Source: CAVQBJ01 sp963710725 (lineage in GTDB: Bacteria > Actinomycetota > Thermoleophilia > Solirubrobacterales > Solirubrobacteraceae). From it: a stretch of 64,000 nucleotides of DNA. Where the stretch lies: contig CAVQBJ010000001.1 in NCBI GenBank assembly GCA_963710725.1, forward strand, positions 372,001-436,000. Reading direction: 5' to 3'. Position numbers and translations under genes: made by a program. Position 1 is the stretch's first letter. Each line of letters begins with the position of its first letter. Shown here one piece after another: positions 51,601 through 59,556 of this stretch. Under the pieces are notes generated by a model that made no database searches, was not told the origin of the DNA, and was given only the letters and a program-made list of their open reading frames with translations.

Positions 51601-51898
51601 CCTCAAGGGGAAGGTGACCCAGTCGCTCGCCGCCGGCCTGCCGGTGGTGACGACGACCGTAGGGGCCGAGGGTCTCGATGTCGTCGACGGCGAGCACATG
51701 CTCATCGCCGACGACGCGGCCGAGATGGCGGAACGCATCGTGCGACTGCTGCGCGACGACGAGCTGTGGCACCAGCTCTCCGTGGCCGGTCTGGCCGTCG
51801 TCGATTCGATGTGTTCGCCGGCGGTCATCGTCGATCGACTCGAGCGCCTGCTCGCCGGCGACGACGCTCGACGCGAGCAGGCCGCTCCGGCCGGCTGA
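48605..51898 (+). CDS. Four-part fusion: methyltransferase, coiled coil, GT2, GT4
   Basis: The 1097-residue protein has an N-terminal SAM methyltransferase (about 20-260; DLGSGEG at 51-57, FELVEHVAEQSEMLAEI, GLLIMSTPDRRTYSD). A coiled coil spans about 272-386 (ELGELRAERDALLAHQRELH, LTEQLAALEGEVAPLRAAL). A Pro-rich linker (433-441) leads to a GT2 domain (461-720; VSLVIPCHARADLTEACL, IIVDDASDPHS, LFNNDTEVRPGWLS, YYEDADLCFTARERG). A GT4 domain runs from about 755 to the end (LIVDHKVPTWDRDAGSVRM, LFVGGFEHDPNVDAAVWLVE, YGAGLKGKVTQSLAAGLP). It lies directly after wzt-wzm. The methyltransferase plus coiled coil recalls WbdD-type chain terminators; that role is inferred. Confidence 0.87.
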   Translation: MSYVRRAAAPRLIDWTGERCVPWAPDVQVVYEHLHRYLWAAEIVAGRSVLDLGSGEGFGAAMLARRATRVMGIELDEATVEHSRLNYEAANLEFRLGTAVDLSALPDNSFDVVVAFELVEHVAEQSEMLAEIARVLTADGLLIMSTPDRRTYSDAPGYSNPFHVHELTLDEFRELLGERFSHVSCWSQRTVTGSRIGGVGGPPPDVTDDTGSGASPESRGGDSEFLVERSGEEWRLASEPAPFYLIAVASRVALPQLAATSLLADFELTLMRDAERRGVKDAIAARAELGELRAERDALLAHQRELHERMRSELGAAHAQLQGLHRERALLAQALRDQTLRSRAELEHLDVSVERAQAAAASLTEQLAALEGEVAPLRAALRRTEDSVTWQAFQRARRRFYGAIGERTITARAISRALRLVGRVVMRSSASAPPPPPPAPPVTAPDGVRFVRFPEYERPLVSLVIPCHARADLTEACLRSIVENTPDVDYEVIIVDDASDPHSKFLFAHVRGATILVNDTNIGYLRSVNRGAAAARGRWLVLFNNDTEVRPGWLSAMLACAESAPDIGVVTPRYVYPDGRLCEAGGIIWRDGTGMNFGRGDPPNLSAYEYRRETDYGSAAALLVRADFFRDVGGYDERYLPLYYEDADLCFTARERGLRVMYEPEAIVVHHEGATAGVDVTAGPKRHQEENRPKFVEKWRQRLEAEHLPPDTHDVRRAADRNRGRHVLIVDHKVPTWDRDAGSVRMLGILKALLSLGCHVTFMPDNFTAVDPYTRELRRMGIEVLTVPIDVRSELRAIGPSLHTALLARPLVASRWLDTVREVAPQAVAIYDTVDLHWLRESRRASVNGSGAALAAKSAALRELELAMVRATDVTLVVTEDERRLVEADVPSASVVVLPMVHEVATEVPPADRRSGVLFVGGFEHDPNVDAAVWLVEEVMPRVWSELPEAAVTIVGADAPPEVERLASGLVDVAGWVEDLQPIIDGARAMVAPLRYGAGLKGKVTQSLAAGLPVVTTTVGAEGLDVVDGEHMLIADDAAEMAERIVRLLRDDELWHQLSVAGLAVVDSMCSPAVIVDRLERLLAGDDARREQAAPAG

Positions 51899-51949
51899 CG
51901 GGCCCGAGGCAACCGTCGCCGGATCGCGACGCCGGGCGCGCCGGCGAGC

Positions 51950-52699
51950 TCAGGCGATGTGGCTCGTGCTTCGCAGCAGGATGAACATTCGTTCGTCGTG
52001 CTCGGGCGACGACGGGTCCGATTGCTCGACGTCGCCCACGTTCAGGCGATCGAGGATCGACCAGCCCGCCCGCTCGACGATCCGCTCGAGGCCCGCCGGC
52101 GAGAACATCCAGTAGTTGGTCGCGTCCGCGTTGGTCTCGGTCGGCCCCACGAGATACGCGACCGGGAGGTCGGCGATCGGTGTGCGCTCCGAACCGGCGA
52201 ACCGGGCCACGCGCGTGGACAGCACGCAGTGCCGGGAGGATCGACTGAGCTCGCGCAGTACGAAATAGGGGTTCTGCAGGTGGTACAGGATGCCGAGCAG
52301 CATCACGAGACCGTATTGCTCGCGCGGGAGACGAAACTGGGTGTCGAGATCGATGTCGTGGACTTGGACGCGGGATCCGAGTTGACCGCGCAGCGCTCGC
52401 GCGCCCTCCAGCCCGTTCTGATTCGTGGCGGCGGTGTCCACCAGATCGATCTCCCACTCCGTGACGGCCTCGAGCGCGAACGCGAGATCGCCGTCGGCGC
52501 CTCCGATATCGGCCACCGGCCCGCCGCCGGCGAGGCGATCGAGGTCCCGGTTCTCACCCGTCAGGAGACGATCGAGGTGGACGAGGTTGGCGAGGATGTC
52601 GTAGCGGTACCACTCGATTCCCTCGCCCGCCTGCTGTCGTGCGCTGGCGAGGCGGCTGACGTGGCTTTCCAGGTTCGACGCGATCTCGGATATGTCCAT
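51950..52699 (-). CDS. SAM methyltransferase, DUF1698/CmoB-like
   Basis: This 249-residue methyltransferase starts MDISEIASNLESHVSRLASA. It has motif I PVADIGGADGDLAFALEAV, LVDTAATNQNGLEGARAL and VMLLGILYHLQNPYFVLREL. The last resembles the LGVLYH segment of DUF1698/CmoB-like enzymes. The true CmoB tRNA enzyme is not expected in this setting, so a glycan- or lipid-directed role is more likely. ATG 52699 has a TAGAGT box 8 nt upstream. The gene converges on the large fusion gene with a 51-bp gap. Confidence 0.8.
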   Translation of the reverse strand: MDISEIASNLESHVSRLASARQQAGEGIEWYRYDILANLVHLDRLLTGENRDLDRLAGGGPVADIGGADGDLAFALEAVTEWEIDLVDTAATNQNGLEGARALRGQLGSRVQVHDIDLDTQFRLPREQYGLVMLLGILYHLQNPYFVLRELSRSSRHCVLSTRVARFAGSERTPIADLPVAYLVGPTETNADATNYWMFSPAGLERIVERAGWSILDRLNVGDVEQSDPSSPEHDERMFILLRSTSHIA

Positions 52700-52707
52700 A
52701 GGCCCAG

Positions 52708-52713
52708 ACTCTA
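52708..52713 (-). promoter_or_regulatory. Putative -10 box of methyltransferase at 52699
   Basis: TAGAGT on the minus strand, 8 nt before ATG 52699. Confidence 0.6.
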
Positions 52714-52953
52714 TGCGGTGCCCAGCGGAGCGGTCGGCTGATCGGTCCCCAGTCGCGTCGGACCGGGACGACCGTCAGCGCCGGTGGCCGACACCAGTAT
52801 CATGCGGGCGCTGTTGCCTGTGCAGCACGGAGCGGATGCGCTGCTCGGACCCTCGCAAGGGACGTCGGTCGTAGCCGAGAGGCGGCGATTGCGATAACGG
52901 AGTTCAGAAGGCGCGGGTTACCCGTCGGCGAGTAACGGATCGAGGAGCGAGTC

Positions 52954-54372
52954 ATGCGAGGTGAGGGGCAACGGTCGGCGCGAGATCCGCGAGTCGCGCT
53001 GCTCGTCGCACTGCCGGTCGCCGTGCTTTCACTCAGTGTGATGGTGTGGATAACGGCCGTGTCGCGCAGTGGATTCTGGGCGGATGATTTCCTCAACGTC
53101 ACGCAGTACGCGCGCACGCTCGGCGACCTGTCGAACGACCACGTCAACACCGGCAAGTACATCGCCAACGTCTTCTGGGCGATCGGAACGACCGCCTTCG
53201 GCTCGGGGTCGGTCGTGCCGTTCCTGTTGCTCAATACGCTCGTGTTCGCCGCCGGGGTCGCGATCTGGCTGCGCGTGGGCTCCAGGACGGCCTGGGGGTC
53301 GGTCGAGGCGTGGTGGATCGGCGCGCTGTTCCTGGCCACCGCCGCCTGGTACCCGACGGCCCTGTGGTCGTCGAACATCGTTCACTCCGCCGGGTTTCTG
53401 GCGCTCGGTCTCGCGCTGCTCGCGCACGAGCGCTGTATGCGCGCCGACTCGGTACACGCTTGCGCGTGGTGGTCGGTCGCCACCGGCGCGGCGTGGACGC
53501 TCGGCGTCATCAGCGACCTCTTGTATGTCGGCCTGCTCGTCATCGCGTGCTACTGCGCCTGGCATCAGATCTCGAGGCTGCGACAGCTCGGTGTCACCCC
53601 GGCGAAGGCGGTGGCCGGCGTCGGGTTCTGGAGCCTCGTGCTCCCGCTCGTGTACTTCTTCGCAGTCGCCTATCCGGCGACGAAGTCCAACGCCGCGTAT
53701 TCCACGACCGGCGTGCGATTCATTCACGCAGATCTGCGTTACTACCGGTCGCTGCTCGCCCCGACGGCGGCACTCACCGTCGCCTACTTCGCGTTGCTCA
53801 TCGGCGCCTTCGTCGGCGGGGTGCTCGCCGCCCGACGCCGCGCGGATTACCTTCCCCTCGCCCTGCTCGGCGCTTCGGGGGCGACTGCGCTGCCGGCGCT
53901 CGTACAGAGCCAGCAGCGCGACATTCACTACGTGGCGATGCCGCTGCTGCTCGCGTTCAGTGCGGCGGTCGCCGCACTGCGTCCGGCGCTGCGCGACCGG
54001 TCGCTGCCGATCCGAAGCGGCGTGTTCGCCGTCGCGGTGGTGATGCTCGCGCTCATCTTCCGGCAGGGGGCCGACATTCGCGCGTATTTCGCGTCGACAC
54101 CGTATGGCAGCATCCTGAACACGTTCCGCTCGCAGGTCGCCCAGCTGACACCGCCGGCCACGATCGTCTGCGCCCAGCTGAACCTCGACGCGTCACACCA
54201 GGCCCTCCTGGAGGCTGAGATGTCGGGCGCCAACGGCTTCATCGTGCCTCCGATCAACGCCGCGCGGGCGGTGTTCGTCAGCGGCGCGCAGCGGTGCCCG
54301 ATCGGGCCCCTCGTCACCCCTATCACGGTCGGGCTGAACCCCCAGGGTGATTTCGTCGCGTCGGCGCCGTGA
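52954..54372 (+). CDS. Polytopic membrane protein, GT-C-like
   Basis: This 472-residue membrane protein has 10-12 helices and a first periplasmic loop reading SGFWADDFLNVTQYAR. The Asp-Asp pair directly after the first helix is the hallmark position of GT-C enzymes. A soluble C-terminal segment of about 90 residues follows the last helix (from ADIRAYFAS). It could transfer sugars from polyprenol phosphate carriers onto the glycan. ATG 52954 has a GAGGAG Shine-Dalgarno sequence and a leader of perhaps 140 nt if TATCAT (52798-52803) is the -10 box. Confidence 0.78.
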   Translation: MRGEGQRSARDPRVALLVALPVAVLSLSVMVWITAVSRSGFWADDFLNVTQYARTLGDLSNDHVNTGKYIANVFWAIGTTAFGSGSVVPFLLLNTLVFAAGVAIWLRVGSRTAWGSVEAWWIGALFLATAAWYPTALWSSNIVHSAGFLALGLALLAHERCMRADSVHACAWWSVATGAAWTLGVISDLLYVGLLVIACYCAWHQISRLRQLGVTPAKAVAGVGFWSLVLPLVYFFAVAYPATKSNAAYSTTGVRFIHADLRYYRSLLAPTAALTVAYFALLIGAFVGGVLAARRRADYLPLALLGASGATALPALVQSQQRDIHYVAMPLLLAFSAAVAALRPALRDRSLPIRSGVFAVAVVMLALIFRQGADIRAYFASTPYGSILNTFRSQVAQLTPPATIVCAQLNLDASHQALLEAEMSGANGFIVPPINAARAVFVSGAQRCPIGPLVTPITVGLNPQGDFVASAP

Positions 54373-54402
54373 TGATCGCCGCCCGCTACGGCGGCGTCGC
54401 CG

Positions 54403-55659
54403 TCACGATCTGTCGTCGCGGCTGAGGGAGGTCGGCGACCCGAGGCGGTCCGACGCCGCCGGCGGGGGCCGATGGATGCGTCGCGATGGGGGGGCGGACA
54501 CGGTGGCGCGACGGATCGCCGCCGCGGCCTGTTCGGGTGTCCGCGGCAGTCGAGGAGCGTTACGCCCCCGCCAGCGCCCCGCGCGCAGGCGCACCCCCGC
54601 GGCGGCCATCAGCACGATGCGTACAGCGCTTGGCAGCGGCCGGTGGCGCACCACGTAGCGCGACGGCTTGGTGGCGATCATGTTCATCGAGACGCCACCG
54701 CGGACATGGTTGAGCCAGGCCAGGTAGATGCGCCTCGCGGGCGCGAGGCGGCGCAGCGCGAAGATCGTACGGCGAGCGGACCCTGCCGCGAACGAGGTGG
54801 TGGGCGGCAGTCGCAGCTCGGTGTCGCCGAAGAACGGACGGTAGTGGGGCTCGGTCACGTCCGTGAAGAACCCCGCGCGCATCGCGGCCCAGCGATAGCT
54901 CGTGGCCCAATGGGCGTGCTCGTAGCCTTCGAACTGATCGACGTCGTCGGTGTGCACGCCGTGCGGATCGGTCACCGTCTTCAGCGTCTCGTTGACCATG
55001 AGCAGTCGCCCGCCCGGACGCAGTACCCGAAAGATCTCCTGGAGCGTGCGCCGTAGTCCGGCGAGGTCGGTGTGATGCAGAACCTGCGAGCAGTACACGT
55101 AGTCGACGCTGCTGGAGGCGAGCGGTATCGCCTCCATCGTGCCGAGCACCCGCTCGAAGAACACGTTGCCCTCGCCGATGAAGAACTCGGCCGTGTAGAG
55201 GCCCTGCAGCTCTACGGTCGCGATGTCGAGGGCGATGGCCTGCAGCCCGCGCTCGGCGAAGTGGTTGGCGGCCCAGCAGGTGTTCGCGCCCACATCGAGG
55301 ATCGTCTGACCGGGTTGGAACGGGACCGTCGTCAGCAGCTGGTACATCGAGCGCGCCTGCACGTACCAGTAGCCGTGCTCGATCTCGGGCAGGCGGCGCA
55401 CGAAGTCGCGATCCCAACCGGCATCTCTCATGCGCTCGGCGAAGCGGACGAGGCCGGCGGCCTCGGCCACCACATGCGCCGGCGGCTCGTAGAGCAGCTC
55501 GGCCACTCCGCGGTGCACTCCGAACACCGCCGCGCACGCCTCGCAGCGCAGCGTGCCTTCTCGCGCCTCGCGGGCATCGCGCGCGGAGATGCGCAGCCGA
55601 AGCGTATGGTCCCGCCGGCAGGAGGGGCAGCGCAGGGCGGCCGCGAATTCAGCTCTCAC
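54403..55659 (-). CDS. SAM methyltransferase with zinc-ribbon N-terminus
   Basis: The 418-residue product has CPSC near residue 11 and CEAC near 39, a Trm112/zinc-ribbon-like start. SAM motif I follows as ILDVGANTCWAANHF, then YVYCSQVLHHTDLAGLRR and EIFRVLRPGGRLLMVNE. The last 70 residues are Arg/Pro-rich with no domain. GTG 55659 lies 33 nt after the epimerase gene, making this the last gene of the long minus-strand operon that starts with the transketolase. The substrate is probably the sugar nucleotide or glycan made by that operon. Confidence 0.82.
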   Translation of the reverse strand: MRAEFAAALRCPSCRRDHTLRLRISARDAREAREGTLRCEACAAVFGVHRGVAELLYEPPAHVVAEAAGLVRFAERMRDAGWDRDFVRRLPEIEHGYWYVQARSMYQLLTTVPFQPGQTILDVGANTCWAANHFAERGLQAIALDIATVELQGLYTAEFFIGEGNVFFERVLGTMEAIPLASSSVDYVYCSQVLHHTDLAGLRRTLQEIFRVLRPGGRLLMVNETLKTVTDPHGVHTDDVDQFEGYEHAHWATSYRWAAMRAGFFTDVTEPHYRPFFGDTELRLPPTTSFAAGSARRTIFALRRLAPARRIYLAWLNHVRGGVSMNMIATKPSRYVVRHRPLPSAVRIVLMAAAGVRLRAGRWRGRNAPRLPRTPEQAAAAIRRATVSAPPSRRIHRPPPAASDRLGSPTSLSRDDRS

Positions 55660-55692
55660 GGCGGGCGTCGCATCGGGTCACCGACGGTGGCG

Positions 55693-56658
55693 TCATTCGA
55701 CCAGACCGTAGCGTGGCCACAGATCGCCGCGGTCTCCCAGCCAGCGTGACGTCGCCACGAGCCCATCGGCGAGACTCGTCGTTGCCTGCCAGCCGAGGAC
55801 GGCAAGGGCGGCCCGCGGATCGGACATCCACGTGTTCGTATCCCACCCTCGTTGTGGCATCGTGCCCCAGTCCGGGTTCGCCTCGACGCCCAGCGCGCCG
55901 CGAGCGACCTCGACGAGCTCGTCCAGGCGCGTCTGGTGGCCGGAGCCGATGTTGAGCACCGCGCCGGGGACGCCGGGGGCGCCACGCCGCGCTGCCGCCA
56001 GGAACGCCTCGCAGCAGTCGTCGACGTAGACGAAGTCGCGCGCCGTCTCTGGGCCCACGAGCGGCGGGAGCCGTCGGTGCGCGGCCTCGCGCACGATCGC
56101 CGGCACCAGGCGCCGCGGATCCTCCCAGGGGCCGAAGATCGAGTACAGGCGCAGCGTCAACGCCGGGAGTCCCTCCGAGGCGGCCAGCGCGGTCAGATGC
56201 GTCGCGGCCGCCTTCGTCGTGGCGTAGTAGCTGTTCGGCTGCAACCACTCGTCCTCGCGCGGCGCGTGTCCCTTCAGCCCGTATTCGGACGACGACCCGG
56301 CATGGACGAAGGCGCTGACCTCGTGAGCGCGCGCGGCGGCCAGAAGCGCCTCGGTGGCGACGACGTTGACGGCAACCATCGCCTCGAAGTCGTCCTGCCA
56401 GGAGTAGGCGCCGTGGGCGGCGAGGTGGAAGATCCAATCGGGTTGCGCGTCGGCGACGGCCCGCTCCACCGCAGTCGCGTCGCGCAGGTCGAGCTCGAGC
56501 AGGTCCGCGCTCCCGGACAGGTCCGCCAGGCGCCAGGCCTCGCTGCCGGGGCGGCTCGCCGCGACGACGTCGTGCCCGGCGTCCAGGAGGTGACGAACGA
56601 GGTTCGCGCCCACGAAACCGGCGGCGCCCGTGACGAGCGCGCGCGACGCGCCGCCCAT
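55693..56658 (-). CDS. NAD-dependent sugar-nucleotide epimerase/reductase
   Basis: This 321-residue extended SDR has ALVTGAAGFVGANLVRHLL, AGSSSEYGLKGHAPREDEWL (catalytic Ser region), YYATTKAAATHL (Tyr/Lys), LYSIFGPWEDPRRLVP and DFVYVDDCCEAFLAA. It looks like a GDP- or dTDP-sugar 4-reductase/epimerase. It sits between two methyltransferases in the split-transketolase operon, overlapping the upstream methyltransferase gene by one base at 56658. The exact reaction cannot be assigned. Confidence 0.87.
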   Translation of the reverse strand: MGGASRALVTGAAGFVGANLVRHLLDAGHDVVAASRPGSEAWRLADLSGSADLLELDLRDATAVERAVADAQPDWIFHLAAHGAYSWQDDFEAMVAVNVVATEALLAAARAHEVSAFVHAGSSSEYGLKGHAPREDEWLQPNSYYATTKAAATHLTALAASEGLPALTLRLYSIFGPWEDPRRLVPAIVREAAHRRLPPLVGPETARDFVYVDDCCEAFLAAARRGAPGVPGAVLNIGSGHQTRLDELVEVARGALGVEANPDWGTMPQRGWDTNTWMSDPRAALAVLGWQATTSLADGLVATSRWLGDRGDLWPRYGLVE

Positions 56659-57590
56659 CAGGCGGGCTTGCGGGCGATCAGGCAGAGATTGCCCAGCGGC
56701 ACGGTCACCGTGACGCCACCCGCGCGGCCCGCGCGGAGGCGGGGCAGCAGTCGACGCTTCAGCGTCGGCGGCAAGGGGACGAGCTGCGCGAGATACGACA
56801 CGCTGTATGTGTTGCGTACGCTGCGCACCTGCCCGTCGACGAACCCGGCCTTGGTGAACAGGCGGCGCATCGTTTCGGGCGAGTACAGGTACGTGTGCTC
56901 GATGTCGACGATCGGGCTGCGCTCGCCGAGCAGACGCGCCGACCAGGCCGAGACGTTGTGGTTGAGGGCCAGGACGTGGCCGCCGGGACGGAGGATGTCA
57001 AAGCATTCCCTGAGCACGTCGAGCGGGTCGCTGAGGTGATCGAGCACCTGGAACAAGCACACCGCGTCGAAGCTCGCCGGCGCGAACAGTCCCGAGCGCA
57101 TCACGTCCTGGACGATCGCCGAGCGTACCTCCGCAGGCGCTTGGGCCACGGCGTCCGCGCTCGGCTCGACCCCGCGGACGTCGGTCCATCCCTGGCGTTG
57201 TGCCTGGGACAGGAAGAAGCCGTTTCCGCAGCCGATCTCCAGCAACGACTCGTGCCGTGGCGCCCGATCCTCCAGCCAGCGGAGCGCGCGGCCGTAGGTC
57301 GCGCGGATCGACTCCACCTCGTCGCCGTAGTCGAACGTGCTCACCTCGTACAGCCGCGCGAGCAGCTCGGCGTCAGCCACTGGGTCGGAGCGCACGAGTC
57401 CGCAGGCGTCGCAGGTGACCATCCGGTAGTGGACCCCGTCGGGCAGGCGTCGCGCCGAGAATACGCGCGCGCTGAACGCCTCGGGTTCGAAGGTGGCCGG
57501 CCAACGCTCCGTCGCGTTGCCCTCCCGGTCGCAGATCGCGCAGCGTGTCGCCTTCAGCTGCGGCGCCTCGGTGCCAGCGGTGTCGATCAT
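56658..57590 (-). CDS. SAM methyltransferase with zinc-binding N-terminus
   Basis: The 310-residue product has CAICDREG near residue 17 and CDACG near 60, SAM motif I SLLEIGCGNGFFLSQAQ, FDAVCLFQVLDHLSDPLDVL, RPGGHVLALNHN and a C-terminal basic segment. It has the same overall build as the methyltransferase at 6284. ATG 57590 overlaps the stop of the GT2 at 57587 by 4 nt, so it is translated within the operon. Confidence 0.85.
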   Translation of the reverse strand: MIDTAGTEAPQLKATRCAICDREGNATERWPATFEPEAFSARVFSARRLPDGVHYRMVTCDACGLVRSDPVADAELLARLYEVSTFDYGDEVESIRATYGRALRWLEDRAPRHESLLEIGCGNGFFLSQAQRQGWTDVRGVEPSADAVAQAPAEVRSAIVQDVMRSGLFAPASFDAVCLFQVLDHLSDPLDVLRECFDILRPGGHVLALNHNVSAWSARLLGERSPIVDIEHTYLYSPETMRRLFTKAGFVDGQVRSVRNTYSVSYLAQLVPLPPTLKRRLLPRLRAGRAGGVTVTVPLGNLCLIARKPA

Positions 57591-58633
57591 GATGACCTCG
57601 TCACTTCCTCCGGTTGGTGTGATTCCTGCTCGGACGGGGCGGGGTCAGGCTCCAGGCGTGCGGTGTCGCGCCCCGCCGCGGGTGGTCGTGCCTCCTGGGG
57701 CATGCCGGCCGGCGCGTTGATGATGCTCTCCACCACGTACGGCGGGCGGTGCTTGCTCTCCTCGTAGATGTGTGCCACGTAGGACCCGATGATGGCCAGG
57801 CACAGCAGCTGGATGCCGCCGATGAACAGCATGACGACGATCAGTGAGGTGAATCCCTTCGGGGCCAAGGACGGATCCACGATCTTCAGCACGAGTTCCG
57901 CGGTCAGCGCGATGACCGATATGGCGACGGTGATGAGCGCCAGCCACGCGATCATGTCGAGGGGCACATAGGAGAACGAGACGATCGCCCGGCGGGCCCA
58001 CCCGACGTTCCGCAGCAGCGAGTTCGTGGTCTTCCCGAACATGCGCTCGGGGCGAACGTAGGGCACGCCGATCTGCCGGTAGCCGACCCAGGCGCGCAGC
58101 CCGCGGATGAAGCGGTGGGTCTCGGGCAGCGCGTTGAGCGTGTCGACGACGCGGCGATCGAGGAGTCCGAAATCGCCGGCATCCACCGGGACATTGACGT
58201 AGGCGACCCGGCGGAAGACGCGATAGAACGCCTTGTAAGCCTGACCCATGAAGGCGGTGGTCTCCCGCCGCACGCGTTCGCCGTATACGACGTCGTAGCC
58301 CGCGCGCCATTGCTCGACGAATTCGGGGATCAGCTCCGGCGGATCCTGCAGGTCACCGTCGAGGAGCACAACGGCGTCACCGGTGGCGATCCGCATTCCG
58401 CTCGTGAACGCGCTCTGGGATCCAAAGGCGCGCGCATGGTTGATCACGACGACCTTCGGGTCGCGACCGGCGAGCGCGGACAGGACCTCGCGCGCGTTGT
58501 CCGGGCTGCCGTCGTTGACGAAGATGATCTCGTAGTCCGCTCCGAGCCCGACGAAGACCTTCGTGAGCCGCTCGTGCATGACCGGGACGGCTTCGGCGTC
58601 GCGGTAGCAGGCGATGATCGCGCTGAGCTTCAC
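57587..58633 (-). CDS. Polyprenol-phosphate GT2 (GtrB/ArnC type) with two membrane helices
   Basis: The 348-residue protein has a GT2 domain (LSAIIACYRDAEAVPVMHER, IIFVNDGSPDNAREVL, VVLLDGDLQDPPELIPEF, DFGLLDRRVVDTLN) followed by two C-terminal helices at about 230-300 (MIAWLALITVAISVIAL and LIVVMLFIGGIQLLCLAIIG). This is the classical GtrB/ArnC layout for loading a sugar onto undecaprenyl phosphate. Encoded directly after the transketolase pair, it may load the sugar made by that operon. ATG 58633 overlaps the transketolase stop by 4 nt. Confidence 0.9.
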   Translation of the reverse strand: MKLSAIIACYRDAEAVPVMHERLTKVFVGLGADYEIIFVNDGSPDNAREVLSALAGRDPKVVVINHARAFGSQSAFTSGMRIATGDAVVLLDGDLQDPPELIPEFVEQWRAGYDVVYGERVRRETTAFMGQAYKAFYRVFRRVAYVNVPVDAGDFGLLDRRVVDTLNALPETHRFIRGLRAWVGYRQIGVPYVRPERMFGKTTNSLLRNVGWARRAIVSFSYVPLDMIAWLALITVAISVIALTAELVLKIVDPSLAPKGFTSLIVVMLFIGGIQLLCLAIIGSYVAHIYEESKHRPPYVVESIINAPAGMPQEARPPAAGRDTARLEPDPAPSEQESHQPEEVTRSS

Positions 58634-59556
58634 GCCGCGGCGATGTCCAGCGCTGCGCGTGCCCTCGCGGCCAGGCGATCGGCGGAGAGCCCGAAATGGG
58701 TCTCGAGAAAGCGCTGGCTTCCGGAGAGTCCAGCGGGCACGGAGTCGACGCCGGCACGGAGCAGGCGGCAGCCCATGCCGTGCTCGGCGATGGTCTCGGC
58801 CAGCAGGGAGCCGAGGCCGCCGTTGAGGTAGTGCGTCTCGACCGAGATCGCCAGCGGCACGCGACCGAGGACATCGATGAGATCGTCGCCCGGGGCCGGA
58901 TTGAGCGTCGGCACGAGGGCGACGGTCGCGGCGATCCCGTCGGCGGCGAGCAGGTCGGCCGCGTCCATGGCCTCGCGGACGATGGTTCCGGTGGCGACGA
59001 GCGCCACGTCGCGGCCGTCTCGCAGCAGTTCGATACGGCCCGGCGTGAAGCGTCCGTCGAGGCCCGGGATGGTCTCGCTGGACTTGGCGACGCGAAAGTA
59101 GATCGGTCCCCGGATGTCGCGGGACGCCTGCACGGCGGCGCGCATCTGTGGTCCGTCGGCCGGGGCGATCACGCTCATCGACGGCTGCGTGCGCATGATC
59201 GCGAAGTCCTCCAGCGCGAAATGGGTGATCCCGTTGTGGCCGTAGTCGAAGCCGCCCCCGATCCCGACGATCCGGACCGGGAAGTCGTGGAGGATCGGAC
59301 CGTTGCGGATGAACTCGTACGGGCGCAGCGTCGCGAAGGTCGCGATCGAGTAGGCGAACGGCACGTAGCCGGCCTCGGCCAGGCCCGTGGCCAAGCCCAC
59401 CATGTTCTGCTCGGCGACCCCGACGTTGAAGAAGCGCTCGGGAAACCGCTCGGCGAACTCCTCGAGCACGAGATAGCCCAGGTCGCCGGTGAGCAGGACG
59501 ATCCGCTCGTCGACGGCCGCCAGGCGCGCGAGCTCGGCCACGAAATCGTCTCTCAT
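58630..59556 (-). CDS. Transketolase C-terminal subunit
   Basis: The 308-residue product carries the pyrimidine-binding and C-terminal domains of transketolase: ERIVLLTGDLGYLVLEEF, FFNVGVAEQNMVGLATGLAE (with the catalytic Glu of the GVAEQN motif), PFAYSIATFATLRPYEFIRN, FDYGHNGITHFALEDFAIM and SVIAPADGPQMRAAV. It must pair with the N-terminal subunit encoded just upstream (59553), with which it overlaps by 4 nt. Split transketolases in sugar clusters usually make special sugars by two-carbon transfer rather than serving the pentose phosphate pathway. Confidence 0.9.
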   Translation of the reverse strand: MRDDFVAELARLAAVDERIVLLTGDLGYLVLEEFAERFPERFFNVGVAEQNMVGLATGLAEAGYVPFAYSIATFATLRPYEFIRNGPILHDFPVRIVGIGGGFDYGHNGITHFALEDFAIMRTQPSMSVIAPADGPQMRAAVQASRDIRGPIYFRVAKSSETIPGLDGRFTPGRIELLRDGRDVALVATGTIVREAMDAADLLAADGIAATVALVPTLNPAPGDDLIDVLGRVPLAISVETHYLNGGLGSLLAETIAEHGMGCRLLRAGVDSVPAGLSGSQRFLETHFGLSADRLAARARAALDIAAA

